Source: Powellomyces hirtus (taxonomy: Eukaryota > Chytridiomycota > Chytridiomycetes > Spizellomycetales > Powellomycetaceae). From it: a stretch of DNA of 64,000 nucleotides. The notes under the pieces were generated by a model. That model was not told the origin of the DNA, made no database searches, and saw nothing but the letters and a program-made list of their open reading frames with translations. A program made the position numbers and the translations under genes. Shown one piece after another: positions 1 through 8,994 of this stretch. Location of the stretch: positions 1 through 64,000 of the forward strand of contig JAHLKG010000035.1 of assembly GCA_025526995.1 (NCBI GenBank), in the 5' to 3' direction. The stretch's first letter is position 1. The number at the start of each line of letters is the position of its first letter.

Positions 1-165
1 TGTCGAGCTTTCTAATCTACTTTTTCTCCAATCACATGATCACACGGGATCCAATTCAGCTCTTAGCGTTACCGGTATGGTGGTCATGCGTTCTAGTCGG
101 AGAATCCAAGTAAGGATCTAATGTAAGGACCAAACGTTGAGTACGCAAGTCTCAACATTCCAATA
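1..165 (-). repeat. Partial 3' LTR of Copia family A (copy A0)
   Basis: This is the reverse complement of the first part of the family A LTR. It ends at 165 with the LTR terminus TATTGGA read on the minus strand and is cut by the window edge at position 1. A purine-rich tract (ACAGGGGG on the minus strand) follows immediately at 166-178, as expected for the polypurine tract before a 3' LTR. Only about 165 of roughly 369 bp are in the window. Confidence 0.85.
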
Positions 166-204
166 CACCCCCTGTCCGAGCAATCAATCTGCAATGATGG
201 GATT

Positions 205-1507
205 TTACTCATTCGGGAGCTCTGTCATGGACGCTTTCGTCATTGGCGTGATGGTGCTGTCGTAGTGCTTGATGCACATGCTTTTGCGATGGTATTTGAA
301 TGCCGGGGCCGGTAAAGGCTTCGTAAGTGAGTCGGCGACCATTTCAGCGGTGGGTAAGTACTCCAGGTGGATCTCCTTGTCAATATGATCACGGATGAAG
401 TGATGTCGAATGTCGATGTGCTTGGTACGGACGTGATGCACGGGATTCATTGCCAACGAGATGCATGACTGATTGTCTTCGTAGATCGTTGTGGGTCAAG
501 CATTTTCATCGAGATATTCGGGGATTTGAAGTTCTTGCAGAAGTGAGCGAAGCCAGATTGTTTCTTGAGTGGCGAATGAAAGTGCCATGTATTCAGCTTG
601 GGTAGATGAGAGAGCAACGGTGGGTTGGCGCTTCAAAGCCAATGTGACGGGGCCCGCATTTCCAATGTAGAAAAGGTAGCCAGTGATTGACCGTCAGTCA
701 AGGATGTTGTTTCCCCAATCGGCATCGCTGTAGCCGTGAAGGGTGACGTTATTTCCGCCAATGCAGAGGCTGTAATCTGATGTTCCTCGTAGGTAGCGAA
801 GGACGCGCTTTGCAGCTTGCAGATGTTGAGGCGAAGGGTTGCTTGCGAAGCGAGAAAGTATACTGACCGCGACAGCGATGTCAGGATGCGTGCATAACAT
901 CAGGTACATGAGGGAACGAACGATTTCGCGGTATTCTTTTTCTTGCGGGTTGGGGGAAGTCTTTGTATTTTCAACTTCGTAGGGTTTGAGCTTGGTCTCG
1001 TCCATCGGAGTATTGACGGGCTTGCAATCTTGCATACCAAAGCGCTCGAGGATGTCATTTACATATGACTCTTGATCGAGAAAGATGACGTGCCTTGAGT
1101 AATCGCGTCGAACTCTCATTCCTAGGTTGTGGTTGACCTCGCCTAGGTCTGTCATGTTGAACTCGTTGTGCAGGGATGTCTTGATTGACAAGATTTCCGA
1201 TTTGGTCTTTGGGAAAATGAGGAGATCGTTGATGTAGACGGAGATGCACTGCGATGAGTCACTTTCAGGTAGAGTTCTGATGTAGACGGCATTGTCATTT
1301 GCCAGGCGCTTGAATCCCAAAGAAGTCAGTTCTTTGTGAAGTAGGGAGTACCATTCACGCGGGGCTTGTTTCAGACTGTAAAGGGCCTTTCGGAGTCAAA
1401 GGATGGTCCCGGGCGGAAAACCAGAGCCTTCAGGGGCATAGATTAGGATGGTCTCGGTAACCATCCCATTCAGGAATGCGGTTACTACATCCATTTGATG
1501 GCATTTC
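205..1507 (-). pseudogene. Copia family A pol fragment (A0): end of RT and RNase H
   Basis: Minus-strand 3' portion of a family A Copia polyprotein, covering the second half of reverse transcriptase and RNase H down to the C-terminus at 205. Recognisable pieces are the RT motif YIND (normally YVDD, so the first catalytic Asp is Asn), the Copia segment around the TxPDIAVAVS motif, the RNase H motif GYSDADWG and the C-terminal TKHIDIRHHF block. In-frame TGA codons lie at 694-696, 496-498 and 1396-1398. A1 has TGA at the same three places (11648, 11846, 10946), so A0 and A1 derive from one already damaged copy. The fragment stops at 1507 where the A1 LTR begins, with no matching target-site duplication. 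It is non-functional as an RT. Confidence 0.88.
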
Positions 1508-1876
1508 TATTGGAATGTTGAGACTTGCGCACTCAACGTTTGGTCCTTACATTAGATCCTTACTTGGATTCTCCGACTAGAACGCGTGACCACCATACCG
1601 GTAACGCTAAGAGCTGAATTGGATCACGTGTGATCACGTGATTGGAGAAAAAGTAGATTAGAACGCTCGAAGCGAGACATTACCGATAAGACTTTAAGAC
1701 AAAAAAAAATACATTCACATACATTACATCTCTGTGCATCTGACAACGCTACATCGTCAACTGCATCACAGAAGAGCTCTGTAACCCCCCTTTACGAAGT
1801 ATACTGGAGGCCACATCGAATTCAGCCAATCCTCTGCAATTCCGATAAAGTACTGGAAGTGCCGATATCTCCAATA
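1508..1876 (+). repeat. 5' LTR of A1
   Basis: 369 bp LTR starting TATTGGA and ending TCCAATA, a perfect 7 bp terminal inverted repeat. It is nearly identical to the LTR at 12179-12548. Just inside the 5' end GTTGAG and CTCAAC form a small hairpin. The primer-binding site follows directly at 1877. Confidence 0.92.
1625..1641 (+). promoter_or_regulatory. Paired CACGTG motifs in the A LTR
   Basis: Two CACGTG hexamers (1625-1630 and 1636-1641), each within ATCACGTG, lie 11 bp apart in the putative U3. Other A LTRs keep the pair (26944 and 26955 in A2), while A0 has lost it by transitions. CACGTG is the core site of bHLH regulators such as yeast Cbf1 and Pho4. A role as an upstream activating site is inference. 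Confidence 0.4.
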
Positions 1877-1890
1877 GGTTATGAGCCCTG
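1877..1890 (+). other. Primer-binding site (half-tRNA type) of A1
   Basis: GGTTATGAGCCCTG starts at the first base after the 5' LTR. It is the exact complement of the yeast-type initiator tRNA-Met anticodon stem-loop (CAGGGCUCAUAACC), not of a tRNA 3' end. Ty5 and Drosophila copia prime from such a half-tRNA. Families B and D use the same sequence. Confidence 0.8.
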
Positions 1891-1990
1891 AGACCGGTCG
1901 AATTCGAATCATTCTCCCTTCGTAAAACCTGCAAACTACAAGTCTTCCGTCAAATTCAAGTGCCAAGAAAGTACCGAGCACACCGTCAAG

Positions 1991-3650
1991 ATGCCTACTG
2001 CAAGATCTCCCATTCTAGGAGTGCAGACCCGCCAACAAGCCCGTCAAGCCACACGAGAAGCCCAACGGGGTCCTGACGCTGAAGAAGACGTTAATATCGA
2101 TGCCTCAATCTACCATGATTCCCACGACGCAGATGCCGATGTGGATGAGATGAATCATGGAGAAATTCATGCAGACTCGGCGATAGTACCGTCCGAAGTA
2201 CCGACTGACATTGTCATGCAAATTCTGCAGAGGTTCAAGATGGAAATCGACGAAAAGCTCGACCATCGGATGGACAGGTTGGAGAGGACTTTATTGACTA
2301 GTTCAAACCCTCTCGCTACATCAACTTCCCATCAACAACCCGAGAAGTACGAAAAGCCTCATATCGGTGGTCATACTACGGCCGTTTCACCGATGAGAAG
2401 CCCAAAAGCGGGCCTTGAGTACCCTTTTCTACATCAACACATTACTCACGGCGAAGTTGAAGCCCCAGTTGCCCCTCACTTTCGTCCGTCTTCCCCAACG
2501 GAGAGCACAACAACTACGAGCAGCAGAAAGAGCGATGATCGAGACGCACAACGTACATCATTTGCATACTTCAAATCTGCGATCGATGCAGTATCTACAT
2601 TCGACGGGACGGGAAATCTCTCAAAACTCGCCGACTTCATTGATCAGCTTACTCTAGTCTTTCGCCTAAAACCGGTATCTGAAGAAGAACAACTCTCATT
2701 CATCTTCACGAAGCTCTCTGGCGAAGCAAAACAATGGTATCGTAATCACCAGAAAGATGCCGAACAAGGGATGGTGGAGCCCGTCACGGATTGGGAATCC
2801 TTCAAGCCTCCTTTCCTCTCGCATTAGCAACCAAGCGATCACGAAGAAACTTTGCTCACTCAACTTGAAAGACTCCGACAAGGAAGTCATTCCATCTCGC
2901 AGTACAATACCTCATTCACGAAGATCACAAGTCAAATCCCCTTGAAGGTGCCGTTCGAAATCTACAAGTGGTTCTATCTTCGCGGAATGAATGAACATCA
3001 TGCAGAGCTCGTCAGAACTCAAAGTTTCAAGGATCTCCATGGCCTCATGGCAGCTGCCAAGCGTCTGGATAACGGTAGTAACAAGAGTAACCAAAACAAC
3101 CGTTTCGCCAAGAAGAGCGAAAACATCGCGCTCGAAGCCCAACCTTCAAAGAAAGACGGCTCAAGTCACAAGAAGACCGACGCGAAGAAGACCACAGACT
3201 CGAAGAAGAGACAGAACTTCCCCTGTTGGTTATGCAATTCGAATGAACATACCCCATTCAATTGTCCCCTCAAAGCCAAGGCAGTCGAAGCCTTAAAACC
3301 CGTTGCTAATGCCAACATTGCAGAAGCACATAACGCCACTACATTGGCATACCTGGATTCGGGCTGCTCACAGCACATGACAAATGACATTTCCATTCTC
3401 GAATCCTACGAAGAGCACTCAACGCGCGTCAGATTTGGAAACAACGCCTTTCTTGATGCCAAAGCGAAAGGGAATGCTATCTTGAAGCTTCCAGATGGAG
3501 ATGTACCCCTCACAGATGTTCTCTACGTTCCGAAGCTCGCCAAGACTCTCATCTCGGTCTCCGCACTCGCCAAAGATGGAAAGAGAGTCACCTTTGAAGA
3601 TGAAAGCGCTGTCATTCAAGACTGCAATGGCACTACGAACGACATCACCA
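1991..3650 (+). pseudogene. A1 gag and protease, first part
   Basis: Starts with ATG 100 bp after the PBS in a good context. The product opens with a basic, Gln/Arg-rich leader and an acidic Asp/His segment, then a capsid region resembling the Retrotrans_gag family of Ty3/gypsy elements (LSGEAKQWY, then W..F...FL.RYQ, then LTQLERLRQG, then WFYLRGMNEHHAELV). A zinc knuckle C-x2-C-x4-H-x4-C follows at about 3225-3265, then the aspartic protease motif DSGCSQHMT at about 3357-3380. The frame is broken by TAG at 2825-2827, where intact copies read TAC for Tyr, and is cut at 3650 by B1. The rest of the gene is at 8995-12139. Confidence 0.85.
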
Positions 3651-4150
3651 TGTTGAGACGTCTTGACATCTACAAACAGGAACTCAGCATACCAGATAGG
3701 TTGCTAGGTTGTTGTCAAGACTTGCAGAGGGTCTGAAGGTGCTTCCCAAGGTAGGGAAGGTCGCCTGTAGTGTTTGGCAGAGTGTACTAGACAAGTAGAG
3801 TGTGTTGGACTGTTATTGTATTGGTTGGGGATGCCCAGAGGGCGTCCTTTTATAACAATTTGGATCATAGTACATGTGTAGTGACAATCTAACTGTGCCC
3901 TAGCTTGGCCAAGACGGCCCTGGCCTGACCTAGTATTGTTCCCAATCACAGGGTGTCTTTTTGCCTTTTCTTGGCGCTTCTATCAGCGCTCCAGACGTGT
4001 TCTAGGCCTTCCCAGGCCCTCTCCAGCTATTCTGGATCGTTCTAGACCATTCTGGACCATTCCAGACCATTCTAGACACAAGTGGATGTCCTCCCACATG
4101 TCCCGTGTGCTCTAAGTCCTCCCAGAGGCGCCCACAGGTAGATTCCAACA
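3651..4150 (-). repeat. 3' LTR of B1
   Basis: 500 bp LTR; on the minus strand it starts TGTTGGAATC and ends GTCTCAACA, giving TG...CA termini. It appears identical to the 5' LTR at 8490-8989. Confidence 0.95.
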
Positions 4151-4157
4151 CTCCCAC

Positions 4158-7100
4158 TCACGAAACATGTTTTGTGATCCCACAGGCGTCCCTCAGTTTC
4201 AAGAACTGATCCCTAGCCAGTGGTTTTGTCAAGATGTCTGCAACCATGTCCTGAGTCGAGAGATACTCTAATGCAATCTCCAAGCGTCCTAGTGCTTCTC
4301 TGATAAAGTGGTACCTCACTTCAATGTGTTTGGTGCTGGCATGCAATGTCGGGTTCTTAGCAAGAGCAATGGCACCCTGGTTGTCCCCAAAGAGCATTGT
4401 GGGTCCATCCTGCTTGAATCCGAGCTCCCCTGCAAGCAGACGAAGCCAAACAGCTTCCTTGGTGCACTGGGCTAGTGCCATGTACTCTGCTTCCGTGCTT
4501 GAAAGAGCTACAGTGGTCTGCCGCTTGGATTGCCAGGTGATAGGCCCGTTGAACATGAAGATGAATCCAGTGGTTGATCTCCTTGTGTCCAAACATCCAG
4601 CATAGTCGGAATCCGAGTATCCAACCAGCTTCCTAGGCTCAGAGACATTCTCTTTGCCTCCCAGAAGGATTCCAAGTTCGCTTGTGCCCTTCAGGTATCT
4701 GATGATCCGCTTGGCAGCACTCCAATGCTCCTTTCCAGGCTTTGCAAGGTACTTGGACACAATTCCAACTGCAGCAGCAATGTCAGGGCGTGTTCCTAGC
4801 ATGGCATAGATCAAACTGCCCACTGCATTCCTGTATGGCACAGAGCTCATCTCCAGCTCCTCCGTCTCATTCTGAGGTGCCATGTTGTTTCTGAGGTGCA
4901 GTCCATGTTCCATAGGCGTGGCATGAACCTTGGCATCTCCCATGTTGAATTTCGAAACGACCTCTTCAACATACTTCTTCTGAGACAACCAGATGGTGCG
5001 GGTGCTTCTGCTCCGTCTGATGTGAATCCCAAGGAAGTAATTCAGCTCTCCAAGGTCTGTCATCTCAAAAGCTCGCCTCAGCTCCTTCTTGACATCCCCC
5101 AGCTGTTCCTTGCTTGATGAGGCCACAATGAGGTCGTCCACATAGATCAGAATGTACTCTGTTGTCCCATTCTGACTCCTGTAGTACATGCAAGGCTCTG
5201 CAGTCGACTGCACAAAGCCCATAGACTTCAGTTTGTGGTCTATCTTGTGGTTGAAGCGCCTTGCTGATTGCTTGAGGCCGTAGAGGGGTCTCCCAAGCTT
5301 GCAGACCCGTCCTGGATGCTTGGAATCCTCAAAGCCCTCCGGTTGGCGCATGTAGATCACATAGTCCAGATCCCCTTGCAAGAATGCTGTCTTCACGTCC
5401 ATCTGATGTGCTTCCAAGTCGTCTGTGGCAATAATGGAGAACAGCAGTCTCATGGGACCAAACTTGGCAACAGGAGCAAATGTCTCCTGATAGTCCAATC
5501 CCTCTCTCTGAGAGAATCCCTTGGCAACAAGTCTTGCCTTGTATCTGTCAAGCTCTCCTGTGTCCTTCAGCTTTCGTTTGAAGACCCACTTGCATCCAAT
5601 AGCTTTTCTGCCCGTTGGCAGATCCACGAGTTGCCATGTCCCATTCTTGGCAAGAGCATCCATCTCTTCCTGAGCAGCCTGACGCCATTGTGAAGCATCT
5701 GGCATGGTCTGGCTCTCCTTGTAGCTTGTGGGCTCGTTTGAGACAAAGGAGACAGCATAGGCAACTGCAGCAACGTTTGCAGCGTTGCTTGAAGCCTTCC
5801 ACCACTCTCCTGGCGGCTTCCTGAGTCTTTTGGGGGTTGGAGAAGGCTCTGCAGCACTCTCATAGTCAGAGGACGGCTCAGGGGTCCGTTCCCTCATGTT
5901 CTCCTCTCCCTCTGACATGGCTGTGTCCTCAGAGTCGTCACTGACATCCTGCAGCTCGTCACTGACATCCTGCAGCTCGTCACTGACATCCTGCAGCTTC
6001 ATTTCAGGCCCAATTCCCACTTCCAGGCTCTCAGCAGGCAATTGGGGCGTCTGAGCAGACTGGAGGGATGGAATGAAGCTCTTCTCATCGAATTTGACAC
6101 TTCTGGAGAACAGGATCTTCTTAGTCTGTATGTCCATAAGCCGGTATTCCTTGCTGTGGGAGCTATACCCCAGCATGATGCACTTGACAGCAGCATCATC
6201 CAGCTTCTGGCGCTTGTTGGGTTGAATGTAGGCATAGGCAATGCATCCAAACGTCCTCAAATGTCCCAGAGATGGTGGGATACCATGGAACATCTCATAA
6301 GGCGTCTTGGGGCATGCAACAGTGGGAGATCTGTTCCTCAGATAGACTGCTGTCATGATTGCTTCTCCCCAGAAACGCTTGTCCAAGCCTGACTGCTTCA
6401 ACAAACATCTCCCCATCTCCACAAGGGTACGGTTGGCTCGTTCAGCAACACCATTTTGCTGTGGAGTATTTACTGAACTCCTCTGATGCTGTGTGCCCTT
6501 CTCCTTGAAGTGGTCCCTTAGCAAGTTGCTCATGTACTCGCCTCCTGGGTCGGATCTGACAGCTTTGATCTGCTTTCCATGTAGGGGGACAAGTGCTGCT
6601 TCCAGCTCCTGATAGTGCCTAGCAACTTCTCCCTTGGTCTTCATAAGGCAAACATGGAAATATCTCGTCTTGTCATCAATGAATGTGACGAAATAGCGAT
6701 ATCCAGTGATTGTGGGTGGTTCAACTGGTCCCCAGACATCTGTGTGGATCAATCCCAGCTTCTCTGATGCTCTGGAGGCCTGTGCCTTGGGGAATGGCGC
6801 TCTGCTTGCTTTGCTGAGTGCACAAGTGTCACAAATGCTCAAGCTCCCACTAGTTTGAACGCCCTTGGCAAGCTTGGTGAGCCTTCCAATGTCTGCAACG
6901 TTCAAATGGCCGAGTCTCTGATGCCATAGGGACAAGTCCTGACTTGTTGTGTCCCTTCCAACATTGTGGGCAATCCCAGCATTTGCCTGCCCATGTGTTG
7001 TCTCGAATGTGTAGACAAATTGGTTCTCTTTGGCAAGGAAAGCCGTCCCATCCTTTGCAATGATCCGAGCAGCTTGTGGTCCCACTTCAAAACAAGCTCC

Positions 7101-8231
7101 AGCTTTGGCAAGGCGAGCCAGTGATAGGAGGTTCTTGGTCATCTTGGGGACGTGCCAGCAGTTCTGGATTTGCAGGGGCACTGTCTTCCCCTCTATGTTG
7201 ATCACCCATGTGTGAAGCGTTCCATGCCCCACAGCTTCCAATGTGTGATTGTCTGCCATCTCAATGGCGACAGGAGACATCTTCTCATAGTCCTCAAACA
7301 GCTCTCTGCGGCCAGTCATGTGCTGAGAGGCTCCTGAGTCCAAAATCCAAGTGTTGGATGTCAGGGATGGCATCTGAGTTCCAATGGTGGTGAAAGCAAA
7401 GCCTCCAGGCGTCTGTTGAGTCGAGTTGGCCTGGTTTAGGCCCTTCTTCTCGTCTGCTGCCCTCTTGTGGCATTCCTTCTTGATGTGGCCCTTCTTGTTG
7501 CAGTAGTGACAGACTGCCTCCTTCTTCCAATCTGGCTTTCCCCCAGCCTTGTTGGTCTTCTGAGCATTCCCTTTGGTGTCAGCTTGTGTGAAGAAGGCTT
7601 TTGCTGCCTTTCCAGAGTTCTTCTTTCCATCTGCACGCCTCATTTCCTCCTGCAACAGCCTGGATGTCACAAAAGCCAAGTCCAGCTTCTCACTGGTCGA
7701 CTCCAGAGTCATCACAAGGGTGTCAAAGGCTTCTGGAAGGGAAGAGAGCAAGGAGAACACATGGTCCTCCTCAGAAACGGGAGCTCCGATGGCTGCAAGT
7801 TCCTGTGTCATCCTCTTGATCTTGTTGATGTGGATGGTCATGGAATCAGTTGGGTCCATTGTCACAGTGAGGAACCGACGTCTCAGGAAGTGTCTGTTGG
7901 CAACCCCCTTCTTCTCATGCACCTCCCTCAGCTTTTCCCATGCTTCAAGGGCGGATTCGGCCTCATGAACATGCATCAATTGCTCATCATTCAAAGACAT
8001 GATCAGCAGAGCCAGAGCTCTCTCATCTCGACGTATCCAGTCGTCTGATGCTGTGTTGGTGGCCTTGGCAGTTCCAGAGCCGTCCTTGATGTCAATGGCA
8101 TCCCAAAGTCCCTTCTCAATCAACAGCATCTTCATTTTCAACTTCCAAAGGTGAAAGTTCTCCCCAGTGAACCTCTCAATGGACACTCGGATGTCAGAGT
8201 CGCCAGCCATCTTGTGCAAAGAGTGTGGCAA
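4158..8231 (-). CDS. Copia Gag-Pol polyprotein, intact (B1)
   Basis: Uninterrupted 1357-residue polyprotein. Order: Copia-type Gag (UBN2-like; W-L-K-K region near residue 30, SLPEAFDTLV near 170), zinc knuckle C-x2-C-x4-H-x4-C at about 240-253, aspartic protease motif DSGAS near 298, GAG-pre-integrase (WHQRLGH, then C-x2-C) at about 430-475, and integrase with catalytic Asp in HTDVWGP (~495), Asp in RSDPGGEY (~560) and Glu in NGVAERAN (~596). An acidic linker carries three LQDVSDE repeats (~745-765). RT has YVDD at ~1033; RNase H has GYSDSDYAG, STEAEY (~1247) and STKHIEVRYHF. All catalytic motifs I can see are intact. There is no chromodomain, unlike families A and D. Translation may start at Met1 or at Met8 (MAGDSD). 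The stop lies 7 bp from the 3' LTR. Confidence 0.95.
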   Translation of the reverse strand: MPHSLHKMAGDSDIRVSIERFTGENFHLWKLKMKMLLIEKGLWDAIDIKDGSGTAKATNTASDDWIRRDERALALLIMSLNDEQLMHVHEAESALEAWEKLREVHEKKGVANRHFLRRRFLTVTMDPTDSMTIHINKIKRMTQELAAIGAPVSEEDHVFSLLSSLPEAFDTLVMTLESTSEKLDLAFVTSRLLQEEMRRADGKKNSGKAAKAFFTQADTKGNAQKTNKAGGKPDWKKEAVCHYCNKKGHIKKECHKRAADEKKGLNQANSTQQTPGGFAFTTIGTQMPSLTSNTWILDSGASQHMTGRRELFEDYEKMSPVAIEMADNHTLEAVGHGTLHTWVINIEGKTVPLQIQNCWHVPKMTKNLLSLARLAKAGACFEVGPQAARIIAKDGTAFLAKENQFVYTFETTHGQANAGIAHNVGRDTTSQDLSLWHQRLGHLNVADIGRLTKLAKGVQTSGSLSICDTCALSKASRAPFPKAQASRASEKLGLIHTDVWGPVEPPTITGYRYFVTFIDDKTRYFHVCLMKTKGEVARHYQELEAALVPLHGKQIKAVRSDPGGEYMSNLLRDHFKEKGTQHQRSSVNTPQQNGVAERANRTLVEMGRCLLKQSGLDKRFWGEAIMTAVYLRNRSPTVACPKTPYEMFHGIPPSLGHLRTFGCIAYAYIQPNKRQKLDDAAVKCIMLGYSSHSKEYRLMDIQTKKILFSRSVKFDEKSFIPSLQSAQTPQLPAESLEVGIGPEMKLQDVSDELQDVSDELQDVSDDSEDTAMSEGEENMRERTPEPSSDYESAAEPSPTPKRLRKPPGEWWKASSNAANVAAVAYAVSFVSNEPTSYKESQTMPDASQWRQAAQEEMDALAKNGTWQLVDLPTGRKAIGCKWVFKRKLKDTGELDRYKARLVAKGFSQREGLDYQETFAPVAKFGPMRLLFSIIATDDLEAHQMDVKTAFLQGDLDYVIYMRQPEGFEDSKHPGRVCKLGRPLYGLKQSARRFNHKIDHKLKSMGFVQSTAEPCMYYRSQNGTTEYILIYVDDLIVASSSKEQLGDVKKELRRAFEMTDLGELNYFLGIHIRRSRSTRTIWLSQKKYVEEVVSKFNMGDAKVHATPMEHGLHLRNNMAPQNETEELEMSSVPYRNAVGSLIYAMLGTRPDIAAAVGIVSKYLAKPGKEHWSAAKRIIRYLKGTSELGILLGGKENVSEPRKLVGYSDSDYAGCLDTRRSTTGFIFMFNGPITWQSKRQTTVALSSTEAEYMALAQCTKEAVWLRLLAGELGFKQDGPTMLFGDNQGAIALAKNPTLHASTKHIEVRYHFIREALGRLEIALEYLSTQDMVADILTKPLARDQFLKLRDACGITKHVS
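5939..6001 (-). repeat. 21-bp coding tandem repeat, three units (B1)
   Basis: Three 21 bp units encode LQDVSDE repeats in the acidic linker between integrase and RT. B2 has three units (15885-15947) and B3 two (about 25940-25980), so copy number varies by slippage. Confidence 0.8.
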
Positions 8232-8475
8232 AATGGGATAGTCCCGGTGTTCAACCGCAAGTGGTCAGAACCTGCTCCAGAAAATCCACTCCAGTCCAGT
8301 CCACTCCAGACAATAGCTTGTTCGATGGTCAGACGCAGGTGTCCTATGCCTGCTATTTAGGCTTCTCGAGTGCTCAAACAGTTCTCCAAGTCCTCAGCAG
8401 TACCAGTGATAGGCACAGTGATGTGTTTCCCAGATAGGGATAGAGGTGGAGTCAGTAATGTTCAGACAGCTGTGT

Positions 8476-8489
8476 CAGGGCTCATAACC
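8476..8489 (-). other. Primer-binding site of B1
   Basis: On the minus strand GGTTATGAGCCCTG directly follows the 5' LTR. It is the same half-initiator-tRNA-Met primer site as in families A and D. Confidence 0.8.
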
Positions 8490-8686
8490 TGTTGAGACGT
8501 CTTGACATCTACAAACAGGAACTCAGCATACCAGATAGGTTGCTAGGTTGTTGTCAAGACTTGCAGAGGGTCTGAAGGTGCTTCCCAAGGTAGGGAAGGT
8601 CGCCTGTAGTGTTTGGCAGAGTGTACTAGACAAGTAGAGTGTGTTGGACTGTTATTGTATTGGTTGGGGATGCCCAGAGGGCGTCC

Positions 8687-8693
8687 TTTTATA
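8687..8693 (-). promoter_or_regulatory. TATA box of the B1 LTR
   Basis: TATAAAA on the minus strand, about 300 bp into the LTR. It places transcription start near 8660, leaving an R/U5 of roughly 170 bp. The B2 5' LTR has TATTAAAG at this place. Confidence 0.5.
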
Positions 8694-8870
8694 ACAATTT
8701 GGATCATAGTACATGTGTAGTGACAATCTAACTGTGCCCTAGCTTGGCCAAGACGGCCCTGGCCTGACCTAGTATTGTTCCCAATCACAGGGTGTCTTTT
8801 TGCCTTTTCTTGGCGCTTCTATCAGCGCTCCAGACGTGTTCTAGGCCTTCCCAGGCCCTCTCCAGCTATT

Positions 8871-8920
8871 CTGGATCGTTCTAGACCATTCTGGACCATT
8901 CCAGACCATTCTAGACACAA
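8871..8920 (-). repeat. Five 10-bp U3 repeats (B1 5' LTR)
   Basis: Degenerate 10 bp units of the form CTGGACCATT/CTAGACCATT, five in a row, about 180 bp upstream of the TATA box. The period equals one helical turn. The B3 5' LTR has lost exactly two units (20 bp). An enhancer-like role is inference. Confidence 0.5.
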
Positions 8921-8994
8921 GTGGATGTCCTCCCACATGTCCCGTGTGCTCTAAGTCCTCCCAGAGGCGCCCACAGGTAGATTCCAACACACCA

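Larger units (their letters stand above)
3651..8989 (-). mobile_element. Intact Copia family B element B1
   Basis: A 5339 bp LTR retrotransposon inserted in the A1 pol gene and flanked by the 5 bp target-site duplication CACCA (3646-3650 and 8990-8994). Its two 500 bp LTRs look identical by eye, which implies a very recent insertion. It has a PBS, one uninterrupted gag-pol frame and a short polypurine tract (GAGTGGGAG on the minus strand) at 4151-4159. It is oriented opposite to its host element. With B2 it is one of two copies here that could be autonomous. Confidence 0.95.
8490..8989 (-). repeat. 5' LTR of B1
   Basis: 500 bp LTR containing the promoter of B1. On the minus strand it has a U3 with five 10-bp repeats (8871-8920) and a TATA box (8687-8693). 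It is followed by the CACCA duplication at 8990-8994. Confidence 0.95.

Noticed and set aside
7467..8048. Long plus-strand open frames opposite the B gag-pol (also 17413-17994 and 33215-33716)
   Set aside because: They are antisense shadows of the conserved Gag; no domain, start context or independent conservation is visible.
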